From Mycobacterium sp. 050128 (GTDB lineage: Bacteria; Actinomycetota; Actinomycetes; Mycobacteriales; Mycobacteriaceae), in contig NZ_JAZGLW010000001.1 in the NCBI RefSeq assembly GCF_036409155.1, positions 1,054,001-1,118,000 on the forward strand: a stretch of 64,000 nucleotides of DNA, read 5' to 3'. A model generated the notes under the pieces. That model saw only the letters and a list, made by a program, of their open reading frames with translations, was not told where the DNA came from and searched no databases. Both the position numbers and the translations under genes were made by a program. Of the stretch, positions 54,079-61,792 are shown piece by piece (the stretch's first letter is position 1; each line of letters opens with the position of its first letter).

Positions 54079-55225
54079 CGAACTGCCCGGCTTGGACGGC
54101 TTCCAGCACGGCACGCATCGCGTCGGCGCTTTGCGCCCAGGAGAACTCACCGCTGCGCGTCTGCGCCTTGACCCCGAGCTGATCGCGCAGCACCGGATCG
54201 CACAGCAGTTCTTCGAGGCGGTCCACCAGCTCGGCGCGGTCGTCGACCAAGATCCCGGTCACACCGTCGACGATCGAGTCCGTCAGGCCGCCCGAGCAGC
54301 GGTAGCCGATCGTCGGCACCCGGTGCTGTGCGGCCTCGACGACCGCCAGGCCCCAGCCCTCTTTGCGGGAGGGCAGCACATGCACCCAAGCCCCTTGCAG
54401 CACATGGTGTTTGGTCACGTCGTCGACATGGCCGTGGAAAGTCACCGCGTCGCTGATGCCGAGGCTGCGGACATGGTCGACGAGGCGCTGGCGCCACCAG
54501 CCGTCGCCGACGATGTCCAGATGCAGTGCCGGTAGCCCCGGAACACGCCGCCGCAGCTCGGCGACCGTCTCCAGCGCGTCCTCGATCTGCTTGTGCGGCA
54601 CCAGCCGCGAAAGCACCACGACCCGTGGCACGGCCGAGCGCGGGCCTTCCAACGACTTCGCCGGCGCCTCGTCGAGGCCGTTGCGCACCACAGCGATCCG
54701 CTCGTTGTCGGCGCCCAGGGCGACCAGGTCACGCGCCGACGGCAGCGACACCGTCAGGTACTGGTTGCGCCGGTGCAGCCGCGGCGACAGCCACGACTCG
54801 ACGAACCAACCCAGCCGGCCGAGCACCGGCCCGGCCACCGGCCACTGCTCGCGGTGGCAGTGATGGACCAACACCACCACGCGGCGGCCATAGAGCAGCC
54901 GGGCGCAAAACGGCAAACCGTTCTGCGAGTCGACGACCACGTCGGGGCGCACTCGCCGCAGCGGTCCGAGGCCCACCCGGGCCGCCGCCATTGCCAGCAG
55001 GGCCCACACATAGACGGAGTAGCGACCACCCGCGCGGGTGATCCGCACGCCGTCGACGAGTTCGCGGCGCGGAGCGCCCGGATACCGGGCGGTGCGCAGG
55101 GTGACCGAGACGCCCGATGCGGCCAGCTGCGCGCCGATGCGCTGTAAGTAGGCTTCGCTGCCGCCGCCCTGCGGGTGGCCGGTGTCGCGCCAGCACAACA
55201 GCAGGACGGATCGCAGATGAGACAT
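54062..55225 (-). CDS. GT4 family glycosyltransferase (Rv0225)
   Basis: 387 residues. The GT-B fold shows the N-terminal glycine loop TGHPQGGGSEAYLQ and the donor-binding EX7E signature SRKEGWGLAVVEA near residue 300. It transfers a sugar from a nucleotide donor to a lipid or glycan; the acceptor is unknown. ATG 55225 (MSHLRSVLLLCWRD) matches the family start; the open frame continuing to 55840 is antisense to mtrP. It is 42 bases from the divergent methyltransferase gene and overlaps the large membrane protein by 17 bases. Confidence 0.88.
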   Translation of the reverse strand: MSHLRSVLLLCWRDTGHPQGGGSEAYLQRIGAQLAASGVSVTLRTARYPGAPRRELVDGVRITRAGGRYSVYVWALLAMAAARVGLGPLRRVRPDVVVDSQNGLPFCARLLYGRRVVVLVHHCHREQWPVAGPVLGRLGWFVESWLSPRLHRRNQYLTVSLPSARDLVALGADNERIAVVRNGLDEAPAKSLEGPRSAVPRVVVLSRLVPHKQIEDALETVAELRRRVPGLPALHLDIVGDGWWRQRLVDHVRSLGISDAVTFHGHVDDVTKHHVLQGAWVHVLPSRKEGWGLAVVEAAQHRVPTIGYRCSGGLTDSIVDGVTGILVDDRAELVDRLEELLCDPVLRDQLGVKAQTRSGEFSWAQSADAMRAVLEAVQAGQFVSGVV

Positions 55226-55267
55226 CACCGGCCAGCCTAGCTGGCACCGTCCGTAGGGTTGCCCGTT

Positions 55268-56038
55268 GTGGCCGTCACTGACATCTTCGCGCAACGGGCC
55301 ACGCTGTCGCGCTCGGTGCGGTTGCTGTCCGAGTTCCGCTACGAGCAGCCGGACCCGGCCCGGTTCTACGGCGCCCTGGCCACCGATACCGCGGCGATGG
55401 TCGGCGAACTGTGGCTGGCCGCGCGCGCAGAACCGCTGGCCGGCCGGATACTCCTCGACGTCGGCGGCGGGCCGGGCTACTTCGCCGAAGCGTTCACCGC
55501 CGCCGGCGTGCACTACCTGGGTGTCGAGCCCGACCCGAGCGAGACGCACACCGCCGGGCCCGTTGCGCGGCACGCGGCGGACTCGTTCGTCCGGGCGTCG
55601 GGCATGGCGCTGCCGTTCGCCGACGACTCGGTGGATATCTGCCTGTCGTCCAACGTCGCCGAACACGTGCCACGGCCGTGGCAGCTCGGCGCCGAGATGC
55701 TGCGGGTGACCAAGCCGGGCGGGCTGGCCGTGCTGTCCTACACCGTCTGGCTGGGCCCCTTCGGTGGGCACGAGATGGGTCTGACGCACTATCTGGGCGG
55801 TGAGCGCGCAGCAGCTCGTTATGCGCGCAAACACGGCCATCGCGCGAAGAACGACTACGGGTCGTCGTTGTTCGCGGTGTCCGCGGCTGCGGGGCTGAGC
55901 TGGGCCGAGAACACCGGGGCGCTGCTAGCCGCATTCCCTCGCTACCACCCGCGATGGGCCTGGTGGCTGACGTCGGTGCCGGTACTGCGCGAGTTCCTGG
56001 TCAGCAATCTCGTGCTGGTGCTTTCACCCCGAGAATGA
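55268..56038 (+). CDS. SAM-dependent methyltransferase, MtrP-like (Rv0224c)
   Basis: 256 residues of the class I methyltransferase fold. Motif I is LLDVGGGPGYFAEAF, followed by an acidic VEPD, and the motif NVAEHVPRPWQLGAEMLRV is characteristic. The corynebacterial orthologue, MtrP, is reported as needed for optimal transport of trehalose mycolates. GTG 55268 (VAVTD) matches M. tuberculosis; TTG 55259 is an upstream alternative. It closes the TmaT-like locus. Confidence 0.84.
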   Translation: MAVTDIFAQRATLSRSVRLLSEFRYEQPDPARFYGALATDTAAMVGELWLAARAEPLAGRILLDVGGGPGYFAEAFTAAGVHYLGVEPDPSETHTAGPVARHAADSFVRASGMALPFADDSVDICLSSNVAEHVPRPWQLGAEMLRVTKPGGLAVLSYTVWLGPFGGHEMGLTHYLGGERAAARYARKHGHRAKNDYGSSLFAVSAAAGLSWAENTGALLAAFPRYHPRWAWWLTSVPVLREFLVSNLVLVLSPRE

Positions 56039-56079
56039 AACATGTTCTCGTTTTGCTCTCGCTTATGTAGGGTGGCGCC

Positions 56080-57549
56080 ATGGGCGACATCAAGACCGAA
56101 TACGACAAGCTTTTCATCGGCGGCAAGTGGACGGAGCCGTCGACCTCTGAGGTGATCGAGGTGCACTGTCCGGCCACCGGCGAATACTTCGGCAAGACGC
56201 CGATGGCGGCGGCGGCAGACGTCGACGCCGCGGTCGCCGCGGCTCGCGCCGCTTTCGACAACGGCCCCTGGCCCGCCACGCCACCAAAGGAACGCGCGGC
56301 CGTCATCGCCAACGTGGTCAAGCTGATGGAGGAGCGCAAGGAACTACTGAGCGCGCTGCTCGCCGGGGAGACCGGCCAGCCGCCGACCACCATCGAAACC
56401 ATGCATTGGATGGGCTCGATGGGCGCGATGAACTTCTTCGCTGGCCCGGCAGTCGATCAGGTCAAGTGGCGCGAGATCCGCAACGGCTCCTACGGGCAGA
56501 CCATCGTGCACCGCGAGCCGGTCGGCGTGGTGGGCGCGATCGTGGCCTGGAACGTGCCGCTGTTCCTGGCCGTCAACAAGCTGGGCCCCGCGCTGCTGGC
56601 CGGCTGCACCGTGGTGCTCAAGCCCGCCGCCGAAACCCCGCTCACCACAAACGCTTTGGCGGATATCTTCGCCGAGGCCGGCCTGCCCGAGGGCGTGCTG
56701 TCGGTGGTGCCCGGCGGTATCGAGACCGGCCAGGCGCTGACCTCCAACCCGGACGTCGACCTGTTCACCTTCACCGGCAGCTCCGGCGTCGGCAAGGAGA
56801 TCGGCCGTCGGGCCGCCGAGATGCTCAAGCCGTGCACGCTGGAGCTCGGCGGTAAGTCCGCGGCGATCCTGCTCGAGGACGTCGACCTGGCCTCGGCGAT
56901 CCCGATGCTGGTGTTCTCCGGGATCATGAACACCGGGCAGGCCTGCGTCGGCCAGACCCGCATCCTGGCGCCCCGCTCGCGCTACGACGAAATCGTGGAA
57001 GCGGTAAGCCAATTCGTGCAGGCGCTGCCGGTCGGTCCGCCGTCGGACCCGGCCGCCCAGATCGGGTCGCTGATCTCGGAGAAGCAACGCGCACGCGTCG
57101 AGGGCTACATCGCCAAGGGCATCGAAGAGGGCGCCCGGCTGGTGTGTGGGGGTGGCCGTCCCGAGGGCCTGGACAACGGCTTCTTCGTCCAGCCCACGGT
57201 GTTCGCCGACGTCGACAACAAGATGACGATCGCCCAGGAGGAGATCTTCGGGCCGGTGCTCGCCATCATCGCCTACGACACCGAAGAGGATGCGGTCAAG
57301 ATCGCCAACGACTCGGCCTACGGCCTGGCCGGCAGCGTGTGGACCAGCGATATCCCCAAAGGCATCGAGATCTCGGAGAAGATCCGCACCGGGACGTACG
57401 CCATCAACTGGTACGCCTTCGACCCGTGCTGCCCGTTCGGCGGTTACAAGAACTCCGGCATCGGCCGCGAGAACGGACCGGAAGGTGTCGAGCACTTCAC
57501 GCAGCAGAAGAGCGTGCTGATGCCGATGGGCTACACCCTCGAGGCATAA
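56080..57549 (+). CDS. Aldehyde dehydrogenase (Rv0223c-like)
   Basis: 489 residues, NAD(P)-dependent. The catalytic cysteine lies in NTGQACVGQTRI, the glutamate in LELGGKSAAIL, and the cofactor site starts AIVAWNVPLF. The ending FGGYKNSGIGRENG is typical of the family. It oxidises an unknown aldehyde to its acid. It follows mtrP after 41 bases, with a weak ribosome site, and is followed by palindromic repeat copy B. Confidence 0.9.
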   Translation: MGDIKTEYDKLFIGGKWTEPSTSEVIEVHCPATGEYFGKTPMAAAADVDAAVAAARAAFDNGPWPATPPKERAAVIANVVKLMEERKELLSALLAGETGQPPTTIETMHWMGSMGAMNFFAGPAVDQVKWREIRNGSYGQTIVHREPVGVVGAIVAWNVPLFLAVNKLGPALLAGCTVVLKPAAETPLTTNALADIFAEAGLPEGVLSVVPGGIETGQALTSNPDVDLFTFTGSSGVGKEIGRRAAEMLKPCTLELGGKSAAILLEDVDLASAIPMLVFSGIMNTGQACVGQTRILAPRSRYDEIVEAVSQFVQALPVGPPSDPAAQIGSLISEKQRARVEGYIAKGIEEGARLVCGGGRPEGLDNGFFVQPTVFADVDNKMTIAQEEIFGPVLAIIAYDTEEDAVKIANDSAYGLAGSVWTSDIPKGIEISEKIRTGTYAINWYAFDPCCPFGGYKNSGIGRENGPEGVEHFTQQKSVLMPMGYTLEA

Positions 57550-57556
57550 GGTTTCC

Positions 57557-57620
57557 GCGCCGAGTGTGCACTCACTGCGAGATTTCGGCCATTTATTCGC
57601 AGCCAGTGCACGTTCGGCGC
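57557..57620. repeat. Long palindromic repeat element, copy B
   Basis: GCGCCGAGTGTGCACT at one end pairs with AGTGCACGTTCGGCGC at the other, and the pairing continues inward (GCGA against TCGC). The ends CGCCGA, GTGCACT and GCACGTTCGGCGC are shared with copy A at 22198-22259. It lies eight bases after the aldehyde dehydrogenase stop and borders a truncated crotonase gene. Confidence 0.75.
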
Positions 57621-57677
57621 TGTTAACGGCCTTGGAAGTGGGCGTCGCGTCGCCGAAGGGGTAGATCCCGCGATGCC

Positions 57678-57923
57678 CGGGCCGACGTCGGCGAGATCCA
57701 GGCCGGCGGTCAGCTGGTCCCCGTGCGCGAACAGCACCCCGGCCCGCACCGCGGCGTCGGACTCCAGCAGCGCGTAGGCGCGGGAGAGATCGGCGAGCAT
57801 CGCACGGTCGAACGAGTTGCGTTTATGCGGTCGATTCAAGCCGATCAGCAAAACGTGGCCGTCGCGTTCCAGGGTCACGGTGTCGAGATCGGGAAGGATC
57901 TTATCGGCAGTGTTGTTGTGCAT
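57678..57923 (-). pseudogene. Truncated enoyl-CoA hydratase (crotonase) remnant
   Basis: The minus strand from ATG 57923 encodes about 82 residues that clearly match a crotonase N-terminus: VLLIGLNRPHKRNSFDRAML and LTAGLDLADVGP, where the usual substrate-channel motif starts. After this the reading becomes a non-homologous, Arg/Pro/Ser-rich tail that runs through repeat copy B to a stop at 57531. The missing 170 or so residues include the oxyanion-hole and catalytic-acid segments, so it cannot be active. It is distinct from echA1 at 60874-61653. Confidence 0.8.
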
Positions 57924-58050
57924 GTGTGCCATGCCACAGTGAACCCCACAACCGAAAATTATGCAATAAGGCATAATCCTTACGGTTTGCTCAGCTTAAG
58001 CTCACCGCGAGTAAATGACGTAGGTCACACATTTCCCGTGGTCTGCGAGT

Positions 58051-58076
58051 TTAGTTCCACTAACAACTTGCTTAGT
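58051..58076. promoter_or_regulatory. Repeated TTAGT/ACTAA half-sites upstream of a TetR operon
   Basis: TTAGT-TCC-ACTAA (58051-58063) and ACTAA-N8-TTAGT (58059-58076) overlap in one AT-rich stretch, about 240 bases before the TetR start. They are probable regulator half-sites or the remains of the crotonase promoter region. Confidence 0.35.
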
Positions 58077-58161
58077 AGACCGATGCCTTATATGATTCTC
58101 AGCATAATCATGAGCCGCCGGCCCCGGCACATGACAGCACCCCTAGGCCGGGAGAAAAACC

Positions 58162-58293
58162 ATGTGGATCATCGAACTCAACGTCGCCGGCTATCAATTC
58201 ACCCGCGAGGTGCCCGACCTAAAGCGCCCGTCCTTCCGTTTCAGCCCGCGTAATATGCACTGGCCGGTATCGCGGCATCCGCACGCTGCATGA
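58162..58293 (+). CDS. Possible 43-residue protein ahead of the TetR gene
   Basis: An ATG at 58162 follows GGGAG with seven bases of spacing and opens a 43-codon frame (MWIIELNVAGYQFTREVPDL at the start, an Arg/His/Pro-rich end). It ends 23 bases before the TetR start. No family is recognised, and there is no signal or membrane segment. It could be a real small protein, a leader peptide, or chance. The strong ribosome site is the main argument for it. Confidence 0.35.
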   Translation: MWIIELNVAGYQFTREVPDLKRPSFRFSPRNMHWPVSRHPHAA

Positions 58294-58316
58294 CGTCAGC
58301 CCTAGGAGGTACGAGA

Positions 58317-58958
58317 GTGCCGATCAGCGACGTCGAACCCCGACCTTCGTCGACGAAGCGTGGCGGCACCCGCACCAAGATGCTCGTCAGCGCCGCCGAG
58401 GTGATGCGTGAGCGCGGAGCCGCCGGCGTCACGATCGACGCCGTGCTCGCCCGCAGCGGCGCCCCCCGCGGCTCGGTTTACTACCACTTCCCCGAAGGCC
58501 GCAATCAGATCCTCAGCGAGGCCCTGCGGTATTCGGGGGATGCCATCACCGCCACCATCGACGCCGCCGCCGACCACGGCGCCCGCACCTTGTTGCGCGA
58601 GTTCATCGAACTCTGGGAGCGTCTGCTGACCGACGGCGACTTCCTCGCCGGCTGCCCGGTGGTCGCGGCCGCGATCAGCTCGGACGAAAACGATCAGGAC
58701 CTGACCAGCGAAGCCGGCATGATCCTGGGCCGGTGGTGCACGGCATTGACCCGGGCGTTTGCCAAAGACGGCTTCAACGACGACGACGCCGCCTCGCTGG
58801 CAGTGACCTCGATTTCAGCGCTCGAAGGCGCGGTCGTGCTGGCCCGCTCGACCCGCTCGGTGCTCCCGCTCAGCCAGGTCGGCGAGCAGCTCGAATTCCT
58901 GATCAAGGCAAGGGAATTCGTCACCCGCAATGGGATGCCGGGCAAGCAGGACGGCTAG
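58317..58958 (+). CDS. TetR family regulator
   Basis: 213 residues with the HTH AGVTIDAVLARSGAPRGSVY and the ligand domain of the LmrA/YxaF-like kind (DFLAGCPVVAAAISS). GTG 58317 has AGGAGGT six bases upstream, the strongest ribosome site of the region, so it is preferred over ATG 58290. Its stop overlaps that of the 98-residue protein tail-to-tail (CTAG). It may control the convergent CoA ligase unit or the crotonase that stood upstream. Confidence 0.87.
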   Translation: MPISDVEPRPSSTKRGGTRTKMLVSAAEVMRERGAAGVTIDAVLARSGAPRGSVYYHFPEGRNQILSEALRYSGDAITATIDAAADHGARTLLREFIELWERLLTDGDFLAGCPVVAAAISSDENDQDLTSEAGMILGRWCTALTRAFAKDGFNDDDAASLAVTSISALEGAVVLARSTRSVLPLSQVGEQLEFLIKAREFVTRNGMPGKQDG

Positions 58959-59251
58959 TCGCTCGCCGGAAGCGGCTTGACCTCTTTGAGTGCCAGCGGA
59001 GTCGCACCGATGCTCAGGCTCCCCGCGCCCGGTTTGGTCACCAGCACCTCGGCGCCGGCGTCGTCGACATAGCGCTTGCCCATCACGGTGCCCTCGGCGA
59101 AAGCCGGGTCGAGTTCGCCCGAGCGCTCGCCGCCGATCGGCACCATCGGCGCCCCGCCGCAGCGCAGATCGTCGAGGCTGTCGGAGCTCCTGACGACGAT
59201 CACCTGGGTGTCACACACCTGACTGGTGAGGCGGGTTCCGTTCTTGATCAT
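58955..59251 (-). CDS. 98-residue conserved protein paired with an acyl-CoA ligase
   Basis: 98 residues with no membrane segment. It has a distinctive block TSQVCDTQVIVVRSSDSLDD followed by LRCGGAPMVPIG, then a second conserved block EVLVTKPGAGSLSIGATPL. Two cysteines (in QVCDTQ and LRCGG) could bind metal. It lies 17 bases after the ligase gene on the same transcript. No function is known to me; the strict pairing suggests a subunit, carrier or stabiliser for the ligase. Confidence 0.75.
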   Translation of the reverse strand: MIKNGTRLTSQVCDTQVIVVRSSDSLDDLRCGGAPMVPIGGERSGELDPAFAEGTVMGKRYVDDAGAEVLVTKPGAGSLSIGATPLALKEVKPLPASD

Positions 59252-59268
59252 GATTTTTCGTCCTCTAC

Positions 59269-60804
59269 TTACTGCTCGGCCGGTGCGGCCTGCAATCCTG
59301 CTAAATCTTCGATGATTTCCCGCCGCAAGACCTTGCCCGTGGGGGTGGTCGGCAACTCGTCGCGAAACACTACGCGGTCGGGGGTACGCGAACCGCGCAA
59401 AGCCTTTCGGACATGCTCCCGCAATTCCTCGGGATCGGGATCGGCACCGGGCCGCGGGACCACCACGGCGACGATCGCCTGTCCCCACTGCGCGTCTTCG
59501 ACGCCGACGACGGCGACGTCGCGCACGTGCGGATGCTCGACGAGCACCTCCTCCAGCTCGGCGGGGGCGATGTTCTCGCCGCCGCGGATGATGGTGTCGT
59601 CACTGCGTCCGCCGATGAACAGGTAGCCTTCTTCATCTAGCATCGCGATGTCTTTGGTTGGGAACCAACCGTTTTCGTCGAGTACCGAGCCGATCCCGGT
59701 GTAGCGGCCGGACACCTGCTCGCCGCGCACGAAGAGCTCGCCGGTCTCACCGGCGGCCAGTACCTTGCCCTCTTCGTCGCGGATCTCGATTTCGATGCCG
59801 GGCACCGGCCGTCCCACCGAACCCAGCCGCCTGATCGCGGCCACGTCGGACGTTGAAAAGGCTGCTTGGGCCGCGCGGTGGTCGTCGGGCGTGAGCACCG
59901 CGATCGTCGAGCTCGTCTCGGTCAGCCCGTATGCGTTGACGAAGCCCACATTCGGCAACAGCTCGAGTGCCCGGCGAACCAGTGGCAGGCCGACCTTCGA
60001 CCCGCCGTAGGCCAGGTTGCGCAGTGACGTCAGCTCGCGGGAAGTCTCGTCGCCCGTCTCGAGCACGGTGACGACGCGGTCCAGCATGGTCGGCACCAGC
60101 GTCGCGGTGGTCACATGCTCGGCGCCGATCAGCCGCACCCATTCGTTGGCATCGAAATTGGGCAGGTAGACCATCTTGCGGCCGGCGTAGAGATTCGACA
60201 GCGCGGCCCCGACACCGGCGATGTGATACGGCGGCACGCAGATCAGTGCCGCGTCTTGTTCACCGGCCGAGTCGAATTCGACGGTTCCGGTCACATAGCT
60301 GGTCAGGTTGTTGTGCGAGAGCTCGACAGCCTTGGGCTGCGACGTGGTGCCGGAGGTGAACAGCACGATCGAGACCGACTCCGGATCGGGAAACGCGAGC
60401 CCCTCAGCAGCGGGCTCGGCGCTGCGGGCGGCCGTCAGGAAGTCGTCGGAATCCATCACCCGCTTGGACGAATCGCCGAGCATGTCCTTGTAGCGACCGT
60501 CGACGATGACCAGGGGTTCGGGCAGCCGCTCGATCAGCGTCTGGATGCCCGCGGCGGACAACCGGTAGTTGAGCGGGGTGAAGGGCAGCCCGGCGCGTGC
60601 CGCGGCGAAGATCAGCACCGGCAGCATCGCGCCGCCGACGCCCACATAGGCCACGTGCTGAGCACCCGATTCCGCGATAACTCCGGCGCCGCCGTCGGCC
60701 AGATCGCTGAGCTCCTGCGTCGTCAGCCGGGTTTCGCCCGAGACGACGGCGGTGCGGTCGGGGTTGCTCGACACAGCCATCTCGAGAAGCAACGAAACGC
60801 TCAT
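59269..60804 (-). CDS. Acyl-CoA synthetase (AMP-forming)
   Basis: 511 residues of the class I adenylating family. The P-loop is FTSGTTSQPKAVELSH, the acyl-AMP motif is AYGLTETSS, the hinge is GRSDDTIIRGGENIAPAE, and the catalytic lysine lies in TPTGKVLRREI. It activates a carboxylic acid to its CoA ester; the substrate is unknown, but context (TetR, crotonases) suggests a catabolic acid. It heads a two-gene unit with the 98-residue protein. There is no such gene between Rv0222 and Rv0223c in M. tuberculosis. Confidence 0.88.
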   Translation of the reverse strand: MSVSLLLEMAVSSNPDRTAVVSGETRLTTQELSDLADGGAGVIAESGAQHVAYVGVGGAMLPVLIFAAARAGLPFTPLNYRLSAAGIQTLIERLPEPLVIVDGRYKDMLGDSSKRVMDSDDFLTAARSAEPAAEGLAFPDPESVSIVLFTSGTTSQPKAVELSHNNLTSYVTGTVEFDSAGEQDAALICVPPYHIAGVGAALSNLYAGRKMVYLPNFDANEWVRLIGAEHVTTATLVPTMLDRVVTVLETGDETSRELTSLRNLAYGGSKVGLPLVRRALELLPNVGFVNAYGLTETSSTIAVLTPDDHRAAQAAFSTSDVAAIRRLGSVGRPVPGIEIEIRDEEGKVLAAGETGELFVRGEQVSGRYTGIGSVLDENGWFPTKDIAMLDEEGYLFIGGRSDDTIIRGGENIAPAELEEVLVEHPHVRDVAVVGVEDAQWGQAIVAVVVPRPGADPDPEELREHVRKALRGSRTPDRVVFRDELPTTPTGKVLRREIIEDLAGLQAAPAEQ

Positions 60805-60873
60805 ACTCGATCCCTCTGAATCCCAACCCTTTTGCGCCCGGACGCGGACTCTAAAAACATAGTGTATCGAATC

Positions 60874-61653
60874 TCAGGTGCCGGTCCACTGGGGAGCGCG
60901 CTTCTCGGCGAATGCGATCGCGCCCTCCTTCGCGTCGTTGGACGAAAAGACCGGAGCCAGCAGCTTGTTCTGCTCAGCGAACATGGTGTCCGGGCTCCAG
61001 CCGCGGGACTCCACAATGATCCGCTTGGTGGCGGCCACCGCGAGCGGCCCGTTGGCGGCGATCCGTTCGGCCAGATCGATCGCGGCGTCCAGCGCCTTCC
61101 CCGGCTCGGCCAGCACGTTGACCATGCCCAGGGCGGCGGCTCGCTCCGCGGAGAGGTTCTCGCCGGTCAGCGCCAGCTCCATCGCGATGGCCGACGGGAT
61201 GCGCTGCGGCAGCCGCAGTAACCCGCCGCCACCGGCGACCAGGCCGCGCTTGACCTCCGGGATACCGAAGGCCGAATCCTTCGACGCCACGATCAGGTCG
61301 GTGGCCAGTGCCAGCTCGGTGCCGCCGGCCAGCGCGTAGCCCTCGACGGCCGCGATCAGCGGCTTGACCGGCGGACGCTCGGTGAATCCCATGCCGCGGC
61401 CCTCGACGATCGGCAGCTCGCCGCGGGCAAACGCCTTGAGATCCATGCCCGCGCAGAACGAGCCGCCCGCCCCGGTGAGGATGCCCACCGACAGACCGGG
61501 CTCCTCGTCGAGCCGATCGACGGCCGCCGCCAGGCCATTGGCCACCGCGGAGTTCACCGCGTTCTTGGCCTTGGGCCGGTTGATGGTGATGATCAGGATT
61601 CGGCCGCGTTGTTCGACCAGGACCTCGGGCTCGTTGGCTTCGTCGGTGCTCAC
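60874..61653 (-). CDS. echA1: Enoyl-CoA hydratase EchA1
   Basis: 259 residues, matching Rv0222 (262). The crotonase pattern is complete: ITINRPKAKNAVNSAVANGL, the oxyanion-hole segment GGSFCAGMDLKAFARGE, and the second loop VEGYALAGGTELALATDLI. It hydrates trans-2-enoyl-CoA in beta-oxidation or a related route; one of the two classical catalytic glutamates appears in GGTELA. It is followed after 69 bases by the ligase gene on the same strand. Confidence 0.92.
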   Translation of the reverse strand: MSTDEANEPEVLVEQRGRILIITINRPKAKNAVNSAVANGLAAAVDRLDEEPGLSVGILTGAGGSFCAGMDLKAFARGELPIVEGRGMGFTERPPVKPLIAAVEGYALAGGTELALATDLIVASKDSAFGIPEVKRGLVAGGGGLLRLPQRIPSAIAMELALTGENLSAERAAALGMVNVLAEPGKALDAAIDLAERIAANGPLAVAATKRIIVESRGWSPDTMFAEQNKLLAPVFSSNDAKEGAIAFAEKRAPQWTGT

Positions 61654-61792
61654 GGTAGCTGCCCATCTCCTTCTAAGTCGGTGGCAAACCAGTGGCTGTT
61701 ACCGACTGATGGTAGCCGCCGACGGAAATGGCATTGACACCAGGAGAGAGTCTCGTTACCAAATTTCGCCGGTGTTGCGACGGCCGGACCGG

